In this document: positions 1-12,800 of the stretch, one piece after another
Position numbering within the stretch: position 1 is the stretch's first letter
How the letters are laid out: each line of letters opens with the position of its first letter
DNA from: Gymnothorax reevesii
Lineage: Eukaryota; Chordata; Actinopteri; Anguilliformes; Muraenidae
Assembly: GCA_029721435.1 (NCBI GenBank)
Contig: CM056574.1
Location: 3,087,001 to 3,151,000, forward strand
Direction: 5' to 3'
DNA length: 64,000 nucleotides
Position numbers and translations under genes: made by a program
The notes under the pieces: generated by a model
Told to the model about the DNA's origin: nothing
Databases searched by the model: none
Seen by the model: the letters and a program-made list of their open reading frames with translations, nothing else

Positions 1-1110
1 AAACCACACTGCTAACCGTGCGCGGTTGTGCCTTAAAAATAAAACGGCACTTCAAGCTCTGCTGGACCCCGCTACCATTTTCCTCTCATTACGTTAAGAG
101 GCTCACTGTCGCACTCGACAGATTGCAAAGCCGCACCACTTAATTTTTTTAAAATCTTTTGCACACATTCATCATTTCTGTAGGCTACTTGTTTTTCAAA
201 GTGTGCTTCTCAGAGATAATTACCGTTTTACCGTCAGGGATCCTGGAGGAGCTGCAGCCTCAGTTTGTGTATCAAAGCCCAGCCTGTTCCTCCGAGGACC
301 TCGCCAACCGCGAAGATTCTAGCAATGCCGCGAAAAAGGCTCTTGCCGGGGGGATATTTGCCTGGGGCTATTAAAATCCAATTATATCGGAGAAATCACC
401 TGGGATATGGGGCACAGGACAAATGATCAGATAGACGAAAGACACAAAACCCACAGGACATACAGCTTACAGGATATAAGTGGGTAACTCAGGAGGCAAA
501 ACCACGAGGCAGATCTGTGGAAAACCGCCGAGGGACAGGGAACAGGTGTAGTTTGTGCGATGCAACTGCTAATGCAGAAATTATCTTCACAGTTCCATAT
601 TCGCTCAACGCTCGAGACTCTGTCACACGCTATAAATAACAATCACACTCCACCACAGATCACACTCCAACACGCACACAATGAGTGGATTGTAATAGTT
701 TAGCACCACCTTTCCAAGACAACATGAAAATCACACTGAAATCTCACCTCAGCCATCATGCGTACGCAGCCTTACCCAGGGATATGCGCGGCAGCCATTT
801 TGTAGCAGAACGGCCTGCTCTGGGGGGAACCTGCGTCTTTAGACGGCGGCAATAAACACACATCTTCAGACCCCTGGTCCTTAAATCACAGTCCTTGAGG
901 GTGATGAACTGTTTCATGCGTTTCACCCTCTCTGTACTGTGGAGGGAGGGATGAAGTCAGTGTGGCCAATCAGAACTGCTAATTGTTTAGTGTTATTTCC
1001 TGAGGTGAGAGAAAAGCTGTGCTGGATTCAGATTTGAGGTCCAGATTTGAGGATCCCAGCTCTAGACTGCGGGAGAAACACACGCATCTTTAGATCGTAG
1101 AAAGGCATGA
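1..1110. other. unassigned, no supported gene
   Basis: Only short chance reading frames occur here, without recognisable domains or clear splice structure. The stretch is mixed composition with no long repeat that I can define. Nothing further can be supported. Confidence 0.5.
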
Positions 1111-1111
1111 A

Positions 1112-1185
1112 CACAGATGTAACACGCAAACTCCCCACAGAAAAAGCACCAGCGGGCGTTCGAACCCGGGCCAGTGAAGCTGGGC
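1112..1185 (-). repeat. tRNA-related SINE-like fragment, reverse orientation
   Basis: On the minus strand the block contains a B-box-like core (GGGTTCGAACGCCC around 1153-1167), followed by a stretch resembling the common fish SINE motif that on the plus strand reads ACACGCAAACTCCCC. In many fish SINEs this pair joins the tRNA-derived head to the central body. Only about 75 bp are recognisable, so the family is not fixed. Confidence 0.5.
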
Positions 1186-1944
1186 GGTGACTGTAGATCT
1201 GCAGCCACAAAACTCCCCAGGTTCTGAGTTCTACGTTCACTTCAGTGACAAAAGCCAATCAGAAGCAGAGAAATGAGTCTATCTGCCGGCCAATATGTAT
1301 AAAGTAGGACCTGAAATAAGGTTGTGTGTGAGTTAGGAGCAGACAGTCCCGCCTACATTATATTTAACTGGGAACTGAAGCTTGTCTTCAAAGTATTTGA
1401 TCAGGAACTGTATAGTTGGTGGCACAATCTCTTGTGTAGGGTCTGAGCAACTGAGGGGCCCTTCAGCGTGGCCCTTAACCCCACATTGCTTCGGGGGGAT
1501 AGGCCCCTGCTTCGTTAAATGAGCAGTGAGTCACCTTGAATTAAAGCGTCAGTTAAAATACTGATGTAATTTACAGCAGTGTGGGGCGTTTACAGCGCTG
1601 AGCGGCAGTCAGTCAGGATCTCACACAGCTGCACTGTCGGACAGGGACTTCTGCGACAGATCGGCACACAATTAGCGCAAGAATTAGCGATAGCATCACA
1701 CAGAGGACGGCTCATAAAGACCTATTAATTTAGCTCACACACTCCCATAGAGATCGGCAGCCAGCGTAATTACACAGTGTATGACAGCCATCGCCAGGCT
1801 GTGTGTAAACACCTGTCCTTTTAAACTCATCCAAACAGTCCCTGCAGACCTAGTATTTAACACACAGACACTGCATTTTCGGAGACTGCTGCCTGACGCT
1901 GGGTCTGGAGACGGAGAGCTAGACAGACGAGGTGACAGACCCCC
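1186..1944. other. unassigned, no supported gene
   Basis: No open frame with a recognisable product and no clear repeat. The 62-residue frame near 1781 has no domain and is probably chance. Confidence 0.5.
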
Positions 1945-1947
1945 GAC

Positions 1948-2000
1948 TGTTATTTATTTATTTACTTAACCTTTATTTAAACAGGAAAACAGCACCGTGA
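1948..2000. repeat. TTTATTTA-rich dispersed-repeat remnant
   Basis: The stretch runs from TTATTTATTTATTTAC into ACCTTTATTTAAACAGGAAA. This resembles the CCTTTATTTAACCAGG motif found at the ends of many dispersed fish repeats. Assignment to a family is not possible from this short remnant. Confidence 0.4.
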
Positions 2001-2965
2001 TCATGAATCTCTCTCCAGCCACGTCCTCACGAGCACCGGCGGCAGCACCGCGGACAGGCCGTATATAAGCATTGAAAGACAGCAAAAATGATGGAGTACA
2101 AGGTGAAATGAGTATAAATCTGAGATAAAACCAGAAGAAAACAATCATTAAAAATAGGACGTCCATCATTTCTGCACAAGACCAAACAGGAGAAGGTGAA
2201 ACACATGAAACAGCCTGTTCCATCTTCCTCGGACTCAAAAATGTGGGACAGGACAAATAATGAGACATGGTCTGCATGTCTGAGAAAAACAGAGTAAACT
2301 TGTCTTTTAGTGGAATTTTCAAAGGGATGGTAGTCAATTTGACTGACATTAATTGTGGAAACTCAATACAAATGCTGATGGATTTGAAGACCCATAAAAG
2401 GTACCTGATTCTGAACCCTCTTCTTCTATGGTTTCGGAAACAACTTTGAGCCCCATTTTCTGAAATTCGCAACATAAGTTATCCTGTCATTGACAAACAA
2501 TATGAAAGGAATGCGCAAAACATTAAAAAAAATTTACAGCTGCTTCTCGACACCACTAGTGATCACATGTCTGCGTCAAGATACAAACTTCAAAAGGGCT
2601 AACAACATAAGATACATACATACATACATACATACATAACCTCTTCATCTGTCTGTGTGTCAGAGGAATAATACTGACAGAATCCAGACTGCCATACGCT
2701 GAGGCGGAAGACTCCTCATGCTGTAACAGCATATTTGAAACTGAACATTATAAGGCTGGAGAAAACGCTTTGTAGTAATCAAAAGAAGTTCTCGAACACT
2801 GACTTAAGTAAGATTATTATCACAGAAGGGGCATTTGATGACTGTTGGTGCTGGATGGTGAAGTTTAAAGGTGATACTTGGTGGATTGGAACTTGGCCTG
2901 TAATTCACGGTTGCAAACTTGCAGGAAGCCCTGGCTGCAGCCACCTGCTGGACTTGGCCTTGGTA
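2001..2965. other. unassigned, includes a (CATA)n microsatellite
   Basis: No supported gene. A short (CATA)n microsatellite lies at about 2612-2637. The 169-residue minus-strand frame at 1966-2475 has no recognisable domain and overlaps the TTTATTTA repeat, so it is treated as chance. Confidence 0.5.
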
Positions 2966-4350
2966 GCCACCACCAGGCCTCAGCAGCTACCACTTCCAGG
3001 CCACTGCAGCTACCACCACCAGGCCTCAGCAGCAGCAGCAGCTACCACCACCAGCCCTCAGCAGCAGCAGCTACCACTACCAGGCCTCAGCAGCAGCAGC
3101 TACCACCACCAGGCCTCAGCAGCAGCAGCTACCACCACCAGGCCTCAGCAGCAGCAGCTACCACCACCAGGCCTCAGCAGCAGCAGCTACCACCACCAGC
3201 CCTCAGCAGCAGCAGCTACCACCACCAGGCCTCAGCAGCAGCAGCTACCACCACCAGGCCTCAGCAGCAGCAGCTACCACCACCAGGCCTCAGCAGCAGC
3301 AGCTACCACCACCAGGCCTCAGCAGCAGCAGCTACCACCACCAGGCCTCAGCAGCAGCAGCAGCTACCACCACCAGCCCTCAGCAGCAGCAGCTACCACC
3401 ACCAGGCCTCAGCAGCAGCAGATACCACCACCAGGCCTCAGCAGCAGCAGCGACCACCACCAGCCCTCAGCAGCAGCAGCTACCACCACCAGGCCTCAGC
3501 AGCAGCAGCTACCACCACCAGGCCTCAGCAGCAGCAGCTACCACCACCAGGCCTCAGCAGCAGCAGCTACCACCACCAGGCCTCAGCAGCAGCAGCTACC
3601 ACCACCAGGCCTCAGCAGCAGCAGCAGCTACCACCAGCAGCCGTCAGCAGCAGCAGCTACCACCACGAGGCCTCAGCAGCAGCAGATACCACCACCAGGC
3701 CTCAGCAGCAGCAGCTACCACCACCAGCCCTCAGCAGCAGCAGCTACCACCACCAGGCCTCAGCAGCAGCAGCTACCACCACCAGGCCTCAGCAGCAGCA
3801 GCTACCACCACCAGGCCTCAGCAGCAGCAGCTACCACCACCAGGCCTCAGCAGCAGCAGCTACCACCACCAGGCCTCAGCAGCAGCAGCAGCTACCACCA
3901 CCAGCCCTCAGCAGCAGCAGCTACCACTACCAGGCCTCAGCAGCAGCAGCTACCACCACCAGGCCTCAGCAGCAGTAGCAGCTACCACCACCAGCCCTCA
4001 GCAGCAGCAGCTACCACTACCAGCCCTCAGCAGCAGCAGCTACCACCACCAGCCCTCAGCAGCAGCAGCTACCACTACCAGGCCTCAGCAGCAGCAGCTA
4101 CCACCACCAGGCCTCAGCAGCAGCAGCAGCTACCACCACCAGGCCTCAGCAGCAGCAGCAGATACCACCATCAGGCCTCAGCAGCTACCACCACCAGGCC
4201 TCAGCAGCAGCAGATACCACCACCAGGCCTCAGCAGCAGCAGCTACCACCACCAGGCCTCAGCAGCAGCAGCTACCACCACCAGGCCTCAGCAGCAGCAG
4301 CTACCACCACCAGGCCTCAGCAGCAGCAGATACCACCATCAGGCCACAGC
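2966..4350 (+). repeat. CAG/CCA-rich minisatellite, 29-bp unit
   Basis: About 46 tandem units built from CTACCACCACCAGGCCTCAG followed by three more CAG triplets; some copies carry an extra CAG (32 bp) or GGCC-to-GCCC and C-to-A changes. Because 29 is not a multiple of three, reading the array in any frame cycles through the same 29-residue peptide (runs of Q, A, S, P, T and H). This is why overlapping frames of 543 and 366 residues both stay open. The openness therefore comes from the repeat and is not evidence of a protein. The first units (2966-3060) are the most degenerate. The array ends just before a truncated LINE. Confidence 0.93.
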
Positions 4351-4394
4351 AGCTGCGGTGGTCTAATCCCATCCTCAGGAGGAATCTTCATCTC

Positions 4395-5338
4395 TCCTTC
4401 TACATCAGAACACTGCTCTTGAGCAGGTGGGTAAGTTCAAACTTTTGGGTTTGAAGATTGATGAGAAATTATCGTGGTCTGCACATATTGATAATATTGT
4501 TCATAAAATGGGCAGAGCCATTTCAGTAATTAAAAGATGTGCCATGTACCTGAATGATCACACTATAAAACTTGTCACTCAGGCACAGGTACTTACTCAC
4601 TTGGACTACTGCCCCATTGTATGATATGTACTTCAGAAAAAGACATGCATAAACTTCAACTTGTACAAACCAGAGCTGCAGTTCTGGTCTTAGGCTGCCC
4701 TTTCAGAAGCAGTGTTAAAAGCCTGCACTCAAAGCTCCAGTGGCTGACTGTGGAGAACCGGCTGTCATGTAACCTCCTTACTTTTTTTCATAATGTTTGT
4801 TTTTCACATAAGCCTGTAGATTTTTTTTCTCAAATTTCTCATATTCATGAGACCCATAATCATCACACAAGACAGATTACAAAGGATTTATTGGTTTTAC
4901 CTTTTCCAAAATCATGCTTCATGCAAAAAACAGTTTTATACAGAGTCATCTTTTCCTGGAACATGTTACCTGACATTGCCAGAAGCATTAAAACCACACA
5001 GTTTAAAAAAATATCTTAAAAATGAATGCCTTGATAGGCAATGACTTTAGAATAAGTCCGTTTTTATTTTTCTCCCTGTTCATGGATACTTTAAAAGTTT
5101 TACAGGGTTGTTATATCTGATTTTGTGTTATTTGTTATTTCGTTGTTATTGTTATTATGATATTGTATTTATTTTCTTAGAGTTTTGTCGTTATGTCTTT
5201 TTTCTTTATAATGATTATGATTATCAATATCTATTATTGATGTAATTGTTCATTTTATTGTTTTAATGGACCCCAGGAAGAGTAGCTGCTACCTAGTGTA
5301 ACAGCTAATGGGGATCTTAATAAAATCAAATCAAATCA
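4395..5338 (+). pseudogene. 5'-truncated LINE, 3' end of reverse transcriptase plus 3' UTR
   Basis: Residues from 4427 include FKLLGLKIDEKLSW, HIDNIVHKMGRAISVIKRC and LDYCPIV. These are typical of the region after the RT palm in non-LTR retrotransposons. At about 4622 a stop and frameshift interrupt the frame; the homologous sequence continues in another frame from 4621 (SEKDMHKLQLVQTRAAVLVL, then SLHSKLQWLTVENRL) and stops at 5019. Downstream, GGACCCCAGGAAGAGTAGC, then AATGGGGATC and a short ATCAA repeat tail at 5316-5339, form a typical LINE 3' end. Everything upstream of the RT C-terminus is missing, as expected for incomplete reverse transcription. The element is dead. The clade is not certain: a Rex1/Jockey-group-like element fits, L2 is an alternative. 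Confidence 0.85.
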
Positions 5339-5339
5339 A

Positions 5340-6116
5340 GTCCAAATAACATCACAAAGAAATCAGCCCTTCAAAGGGCCCTTTTCTCAAGATCAGCGAC
5401 AACAAACAAACTGAGAATCACTGCACTGCTGACTGTGGTTACTGTACGACTGCGCATCCTCGACTCCAATGTGCAGGACATTATTTACACGCACCTGTGG
5501 GACATGAGGCCTGTGAATGAGCTCAAATGCATCCATGTAATCTATTCCCCACCAGTGATGCAATTTTCTGACAATTTTGACAGACTGCTTCCCTCGCTGT
5601 TGATTAGATATTCTGGCCATCAGTATTTTCACTGTTATATGGTGGGGGCGTGGTTACAGATGTTCCAAAATACTTACTGTAGGTATCGAACGATCTTAGA
5701 ATATTATTAAAACTGCTGTCAGTGGCTAAAAAAAGAATACAATGGCGGGGAAGGTGTTAAACCAGGGCTTTAAAAATAGTGTTTCTGTATATCTACCACA
5801 GTGTAGATTTTCACTCCGACTCTAGCATAGTATCACACCTCTCTCTACAGCTAAAGCTGTTATTGAGCTGAACAGGGTGCATGAAACCGCAGATCGCCAG
5901 GAACAGGATTGCGCAGCCCTGCTCTAGATGTTGACTGGGGAACACTTTCTTAGGTTTTACTCAGTATAATCAGAAGTATCAAGTTTCACTTCCTCATTTG
6001 AGGAGCAGAATTCAGGTTTTGCAAAAAGCAGTGACCCAGCTAACTGAGTAATTCTGCCTCATGAAGCACGGCCCAAATCCAGTGACCACTGAACAAATTC
6101 AGAATAACAATCATCA
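5340..6116. other. unassigned, no supported gene
   Basis: Two overlapping antisense frames (79 and 91 residues near 5393-5710) have no recognisable domain. Nothing else is visible. Confidence 0.5.
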
Positions 6117-6117
6117 G

Positions 6118-6722
6118 GATGTATGATTAGTTTGTATAGTGTGTCATCAGTATGTATGATTGGTATGTGTAGTGTGTCATTAGTATGTATGATTAGTATG
6201 TATAGTGTGTCATCAGTATGTATGATTAGTATGGATAGTATGTCATCAGTATGTATGATTAGTATGGATAGTATGTCATCAGTATGTATGATTAGTATGT
6301 ATAGTGTGTCATCAGTATTTATGATTAGTATGGATAGTGTGTCATCAGTATGTATGATTAGTATGGATAGTGTGTCATCAGTATGTATGATTAGTATGTA
6401 TAGTGTGTCATCAGTATGTATGATTAGTATGTATAGTGTGTCATCAGTATGTATGATTAGTATGGATAGTATGTCATCAGTATGTATGATTAGTATGTAT
6501 AGTGTGTCATCAGTATGTATGATTAGTATGGATAGTGTGTCATCAGTATGTATGATTAGTATGGATAGTGTGTCATCAGTATGTATGATTAGTATGGATA
6601 GTATGTCATCAGTATGTATGATTAGTATGTATAGTGTGTCATCAGTATGTATCATTAGTATGGATAGTGTGTCATCAGTATGTATGATTAGTATGGATAG
6701 TGTGTCATCAGTATGTCATCAG
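6118..6722 (+). repeat. 33-bp minisatellite, about 18 units
   Basis: The unit is TATGATTAGTATGGATAG followed by TGTGTCATCAGTATG, with recurring variants (GGATAG/TGTATAG, GTGTC/ATGTC). Since 33 is a multiple of three and no stop falls in the favoured frames, both strands are open throughout: an 11-residue MISMDSVSSVC repeat on plus and HTDDTLSILII on minus. Symmetric openness on both strands argues for a repeat effect and not a gene. Confidence 0.93.
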
Positions 6723-8264
6723 GTCAGTGACATACTTTTCAGCACCAGGATCTTCTCAGTAAGATTCAAGTTATGGGGAAAAAACCTAAAAGTCATGAAC
6801 AACCAGCTCCAATACGAGGGAGAGGTGGTGCGTCCAACAGAGCGGCCTTGGGTTGCCAATTAGGCCCTTCAGATTTATCAAGGCTTTTGCCGTTACGACA
6901 GCATTTCTGAGGGGTGAGCTTCATGGGTGAACAGTGCAGAGGGCAGGGCTGTGGGGGGGTTGCTCAGCCAGGACTAATTTCATCCTTATCGCACCTGCAC
7001 CACTTGCGGAAGTGAGATAATGTCTCAAGACGACTTTTCTGGCAGGATTAATCGAGGTTAAATTCACGCGAAAAGCTGGTGAAACATACAACAAAATTAT
7101 CTCAAAGAAAAAATGTGCAACTGAGAGCGGCGCACATCAGCTGACTTCTGCTTTGGATAAAATCTGTCCTCAATCACTCCCATTAATAATTGCAGATATA
7201 TGAGCACAATAATAATTAACAGCTTGGGGGTATGGGACTGCTAACCGGAGACTCCCCAAACAGCTAATCACTCTCACACAATCCTTAAAAGGGCATCTGT
7301 TTACAAATATGGATATATGATGTCTCAACAGCATTTTACACAGCTTGTTGCAAACAGATTTTTTTAAAGAAGTGTTGTTACCCTAATACTCACGGTAAAA
7401 CTATTCAATCTCATTTTATCTTGACAGAACCATCTGTTTGCTGAAACCCTGCTTCGGTTTTAATAAATAAAGATTTTTTTCGACATGAAGCTTGACAGCA
7501 CGGAACCTCATTATTTAATTCTGTTTCCAGAAACCTACATCTGCACACCCCAAATGCGCATCACCCCAGACTACAAAAAGATCACTACCCACAAATCCTG
7601 CAAAGGTTAACGATTTGCTACTGGTAGCGCTAGAACGCGTTCGTCTGATCTAGCATGCTCCAAAAATCATGCTCAATTTATGAATTCAATGAAAACCCAT
7701 TTTAGGGACCGAATTGCAGGAAAAACGACTAACAAAGCCATCAGAGACGAAATCGAGGTTATTCTCAAATAGAATTGGAAGGCAGGACAATAGGCAGAGA
7801 GCGATTCAGAGCGCGAACAGACCGTCAGACTGCGAGTTTACTTTGGGGGTTGGCTTGTTTTTGTGCGATGGAGCAGATCAGCACAAGGGGGAAATTTGGG
7901 CTTTCGGTGAATGTAAATTTAAATACGGGACAGCAGGCGTTTCTCACGTGCAGCTCTAAACATAATACTGTCTCAGCTCATAACTCTGGCCCTGCAGCCT
8001 TTAAAGAACGACCATAACTTTGGAAAATTGAAAAGTTAATATCACTTTTTCCCCCCAGACTAACATTGCATTATTTTGCGTAATATAGAATCGCTTTGTT
8101 GAGGAAAACATCTCGTCCGCAGTAGGGAGAGGATTACATTATTCAAGAGCCTCGCATTTTAATCTCATCCTCTCAATGCCTCTTGGGAAGTGAGTATTCC
8201 TCATGACGAAGCAGATAACAAAAGAGCGGGATCTTTAACATGCGCTAACAGGGGGGTCATGTAA
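6723..8264. other. unassigned, no supported gene
   Basis: Mixed-composition sequence with no coding region I can support and no repeat that I can delimit. Short frames at 7714-8017 overlap each other in different frames and show no domain. Confidence 0.5.
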
Positions 8265-8267
8265 CCG

Positions 8268-8530
8268 GCTAATGCGGCGCGGGGGGGCAGTGGGTCGCCC
8301 TATCGCCTTGCGGCACGGAGGTTGTGGCTTTGATCCATCCTGGAACCTGACTGTGTGGAGCATGTTCTCCCTGTATCTGCATGGGGTTTCCTCCGCCTCC
8401 GGGTTCCTCCCACAGTCCAATGACGTGCATCTCAGGCACGGCGGAGGATGGCAGCTGCTTGTTGACGTGAGAGAGCGTGTGATTGGTGAGTGACCCCGTC
8501 AGTGATCGATGGCCTGTCCTGACCGAGAGG
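8268..8530 (+). repeat. SINE-like element, 5' and central part
   Basis: The block begins GGCGCGGGGGGGCAGTGGG and then shows the hallmark fish SINE body: TGTGTGGAGCATGTTCTCC, GGGGTTTCCTCC and GGTTCCTCCCACAGTCCAA. It ends near a GATGGCCTGTCC motif. A tRNA-type B-box position (TTGTGGCTTTGATCC) is present but decayed. Family assignment (V-SINE/tRNA-SINE type) is by resemblance only. Confidence 0.7.
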
Positions 8531-8984
8531 TTCCTCTGTTTTAAGGCTGATTCCCATGCATTACAGTCATCCGCCTTCGGATGGAGGTTTTAAGTCATAA
8601 GGTGCAGAGTGAAGCAACAGTAAAATAGCTTTGTTCCTGCTGCTAACATTGAGCTAAATAAGCTGCAGCCATTTATCAATTTATTTATTTATTCACTCAT
8701 TCAGATTCTCATACAATATTGCCTTCTACTGGGTCGCTTTAAGAGGCGATTTATTTTTATGAATTTTACTGATTGATCTCCCTCTTTTTTATGTTCTGAT
8801 TGGTGTAACTCTCAGCACCTTCTCTTTTTTTATCATCTCACATCCTGTCTTAGTTTGCATGAAAATTACTTTTTAAAACTCAATCATGTTTCAATGGTAA
8901 ATAAGCGTTGTAAGAGGGTGTTGATCATACTGCATGTGCACATCACCACCCCACCGACTGCACAGACAATCTCCCTGTGGTACA

Positions 8985-9150
8985 GACAGAGTAACCTGTT
9001 ACCTGTCACCCGTTACCTGCCCAGGGTGTCCTCCGGCCTCTCCCCCGTTGCATGCTGGGGCAGGCTCCAGCTCCCCATTGACCCTGAGTAAGAACAGGGG
9101 GGTGTGAAGATGTGTTGATGGTTTGATTGATGAATGGATGGATGACATCC
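8985..9150 (+). repeat. 3' tail of a SINE/LINE-type element
   Basis: CCCAGGGTGTCCTCCGGCC, GGCAGGCTCCAGCTCCCC and a terminal GATGAATGGATGGATGAC match the familiar tail of fish SINEs and their LINE partners. It may be a separate insertion or the displaced tail of the element at 8268-8530, about 450 bp upstream in the same orientation. Confidence 0.6.
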
Positions 9151-9831
9151 TTTCTGTTATCATGTCGCTACATCTATCTTTGTCCCTCTAACCTCTGTGA
9201 CAAGCCTTAAACTGCAGAGAAGCTTGAAAAATAAAATGCGAGCCAAGAGAAAAGGAACACTCTACCACAGAAAAGAGACTTATTTTGACAGGCACAGAAG
9301 GGGGTGTCAGTGAAAAGAAAAATTACAAACCCCAGCTACCTGTGGGAGTCGCCTGCTTGTGATTGTGTCTTTTGTTATTTAAAGACAATTTATGCAGTCA
9401 TGTCTATAGAAGTCTGGGCAAATCAACTCCAATTTTGGAGAAGAAATTATAATTAAAAGCGGCGCTGATGACATGAAATGAAAAATGATGTAACACCATA
9501 GGGCAGGAGAATTTTGGAAGTCAATTAGTCCTCCAAAAAAGTTTTTGTGACAAAAAAATGTATTCAATAAATCAGTCACTCATTTGGTACACAGCACAGA
9601 TGCAAGTAGCAGATGATCTGCTTCAAAGTTAGGAGTAAGGAGTAGTGAGGTGTTAAGGGACTTTCCAAGGTCCCAAACCGCTGCACTAATCTTAATAAAG
9701 CTGTAACAGCAAAAAAAAAAACGCCAAACGCCTGAATAACGGTCCAATCCCAAAGCCAGATGAAATCTGTCATGATGAGGGACTACAGTGTCTCCAACGC
9801 TGCTGCACAAAACAATAAGGAAACCATGAAA
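9151..9831. other. unassigned, left flank of the large array
   Basis: No supported gene. A poly(A)-type run lies near 9711-9722. Unique-looking sequence runs directly into the tandem array. Confidence 0.5.
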
Positions 9832-12800
9832 TCACACAGGTCACAGTGATCACACAGGTCTCTCAGAGTGCACAGTGATCACACAGGTCTCTCTGAGTGC
9901 ACAGTGATCACACAGGTCTCTCTGAGTGCACAGTGATCACGTAGGTCTCTCTGAGGTCACAGTGATCACAAAGGTCTCTCTGAGGGTACAGTGATCACAC
10001 AGGTCTCTCTGAATGCACAGTGATCACACAAGTCTTTCTAAGGGGACAGTCATTACACAGGTCTCTCTGAGTGCACAGTAATAACACAGGTCTCTCTGAG
10101 TGCACAGTGATTACACAGGTCTCTCTGAGTGCACAGTGATCACACAGGTCTCTCTGAGTGGACAGTGATAACACAGGGCTCTCTGAGGGCACGGTGATCA
10201 TACAGGTCTCTCTGAGTGCACAGGGATTACACAAGTCTCTCTGAGGTCACAGTGATCACAGAGCTCTCTCTTAGGGCGCAGTCATTACACAGGTCTGTTT
10301 GAGTGCAGAGTGATCACACAGGTCTCTCTAAGATCACAGTGATCACACAGGTCTCCCTGAGTGCACAGTGATCACACAAGTCTTTCTAAGGGCACAGTCA
10401 TTACACAGGTCTCTCTGAGTGCACAGTAATAACACAGGTCTCTCTGAGTGCACAGTGATTACACAGGTCTCTCTGAGTGCACAGGGATCACGTAGGTCTC
10501 TCTGAGGTCACAGTGATCACAAAGGTCTCTCTGAGGGCACAGTGATCACACAGGTCTCTCTGAATGCACAGTGATCACACAGGTCTCTCTGAGTGCATAG
10601 TGATCACACAGGTCTCTCTGAGGGCACAGTGATCACAAGGGTCTCTCTGAGTGCACAGTGATCACACGGGTCTCTCTGAGTGCACAGTGATCACACGGGT
10701 CTCTCTGAGGTCACAGTGATCACAGAGGTCTCTCTGAGGGGACAGTGATCACACAGGTCTCTCTGAGGTCACAGTGATCACAGAGGTCTCTCTGAGGGGA
10801 CAGTGATCACACAGGTCTCTCTGGAGGCACATTGATCACACAGGTCCATCTGAGTGCACAGTGATCACACAGGTCTCTCTGAGGCCACAGTGATCACATA
10901 GGTCTCTCTGAGTGCACAGCGATCACACGGGTCTCTCTGAGGGCACAGCGATCACATAGGTCTCTCTGAGGGCACAGTGATCACAAAGGTCTCTCTGAGG
11001 GCACAGTGATCACACAGGTCTCTCTGAGTGCACAGTGATCACACAGGTCTCTCTGAGTGCAGAGTGATCACACAGGTCTCTTTGAGTGCACAGTAATCAC
11101 ACAGGTCTCTCTGAGGCCACAGTGATCACACTGGTGTCTCTGAGGTCACAGTGATCACACAGGTCTCCCTGAGTGCACAGCGATCAGACAGGTCTCTCTA
11201 AGGGCACAGTCATTACACAGGTCTGTCTGAGTGCACAGTGATCACACAGGTCTCTCTAAGATCACAGTGATCACACAGGTCTCCCTGAGTGCACAGTGAT
11301 CACACAAGTCTTTCTAAGGGCACAGTCATTACACAGGTCTCTCTGAGTGCACAGTAATAACACAGGTCTCTCTGAGTGCACAGTGATTACACAGCTCTCT
11401 CTGAACGCACAGTGATCACACAGGTCTCTCTGAGTGCACAGTGATATCACAGGGCTCTCTGAGGGCACGGTGATCATAGAGGTCTCTCTGAGTGCACAGT
11501 GATCACACAGGTCTCCCTGAGTGCACAGTGATTAGTGATCACACAGGTCTCTTTGAGGTCACAGTGATCACACAGGTCTCTCTGAGTGCACAGTGATCAC
11601 ACAGGTCTCTCTGAGGTCACAGTGATCACACAGGTCTCTCTGAGTGCACAGTGATCACACAGGTGTCTCAGAGGTCACAGTGATCACACTGGTCTCTCTT
11701 TGAGCAAAGTGATCACAAAAATCTCTCTGAGGTCACAGTGATCACACAGGTCTCTCTGAGTTCACAGTGATCACATAGGTCTCTCTGAGTTCACAGAGAT
11801 CACACAGGTCTCTCTGAGTGTACAGTGATCACACAGGTCTCTCTGAGTTCACAGTGTTCATACAGCTCTCTCTTAGGGTATAGTGATCACACTGGTCTCT
11901 CTGAGTGCACAGTGATCACACAGGTCTCTCTGAGTTCACAGTGATCACACAGGTCTCTCTGAGTGCACAGTGAACAAACAAGTCTCTCTGAGGGCACGGT
12001 GATCATACAGGTCTCTCTGAGTGCACAGTGATCACAGAGGTCTCTCTGAGGTCACAGTGATCACACAGGTCTCTCTTTGTGCAAAGTGATCACACAGATC
12101 TCTCTGAGGTCACAGTGATCACACAGGTCTCTCTGAGTTCACAGTGATCATACAGGTCTCTCTGAGTGCACAGTGATCATACAAGTCTCTCTGAGTTCAC
12201 AGTGATCACACAGGTCTCTCTGAGTGCACACTGATCACACAAGTCTCTCTGAGGGCACAGTGATCACACAGGTCTCTCTGAGTTCACAGTGATCACATAG
12301 GTCTCTCTGAGTTCACAGTGATCACATAGGTCTCTCTGAGTTCACAGTGATCACATAGGTCTCTCTTAGGGTATAGTGATTACACTGGTCTCTCTGAGTG
12401 CACAGTGATCACACAGGTCTCTTTGAGGCCACAGTGATCACATAAGTCTCTCTGAGTGCACAGTGATCACACAGGTCTCTCTGAGGCCACAGTGATCAGA
12501 TAGGTCTCTCTGAGTTCACAGTGATCACACAGGTCTCTCTGAGTGCATCGTGATCACACAGGTCTCTCTGAGTGCACAGTGATCACACAGGTCTCTCTGA
12601 GGCCACAGTAATCACATAGGTCTCTCTGAGTTCACAGTGATCACACAAGTCTCTCTGAGTGCACCGTGATCACACAGGTCTCCCTGAGTGCACAGTGATC
12701 ACACAGGTCTCTCTGAGAACACAGTGATCAAATAGGTCTCTCTGAGTTCACAGTGATCACATAGGTCTCTCTTAGGGTATAGTGATTACACAGGTCTCTC

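Noticed and set aside
1966..2475. 169-residue minus-strand frame
   Set aside because: Overlaps a TTTATTTA dispersed repeat and shows no recognisable domain.
2735..4366. 543- and 366-residue reading frames
   Set aside because: They translate the 29-bp minisatellite; every frame gives the same cyclic peptide, so openness is not evidence for a protein.
6059..6863. Antisense pair of 198- and 246-residue frames
   Set aside because: Produced by a stop-free 33-bp repeat, with no sequence complexity outside the unit.
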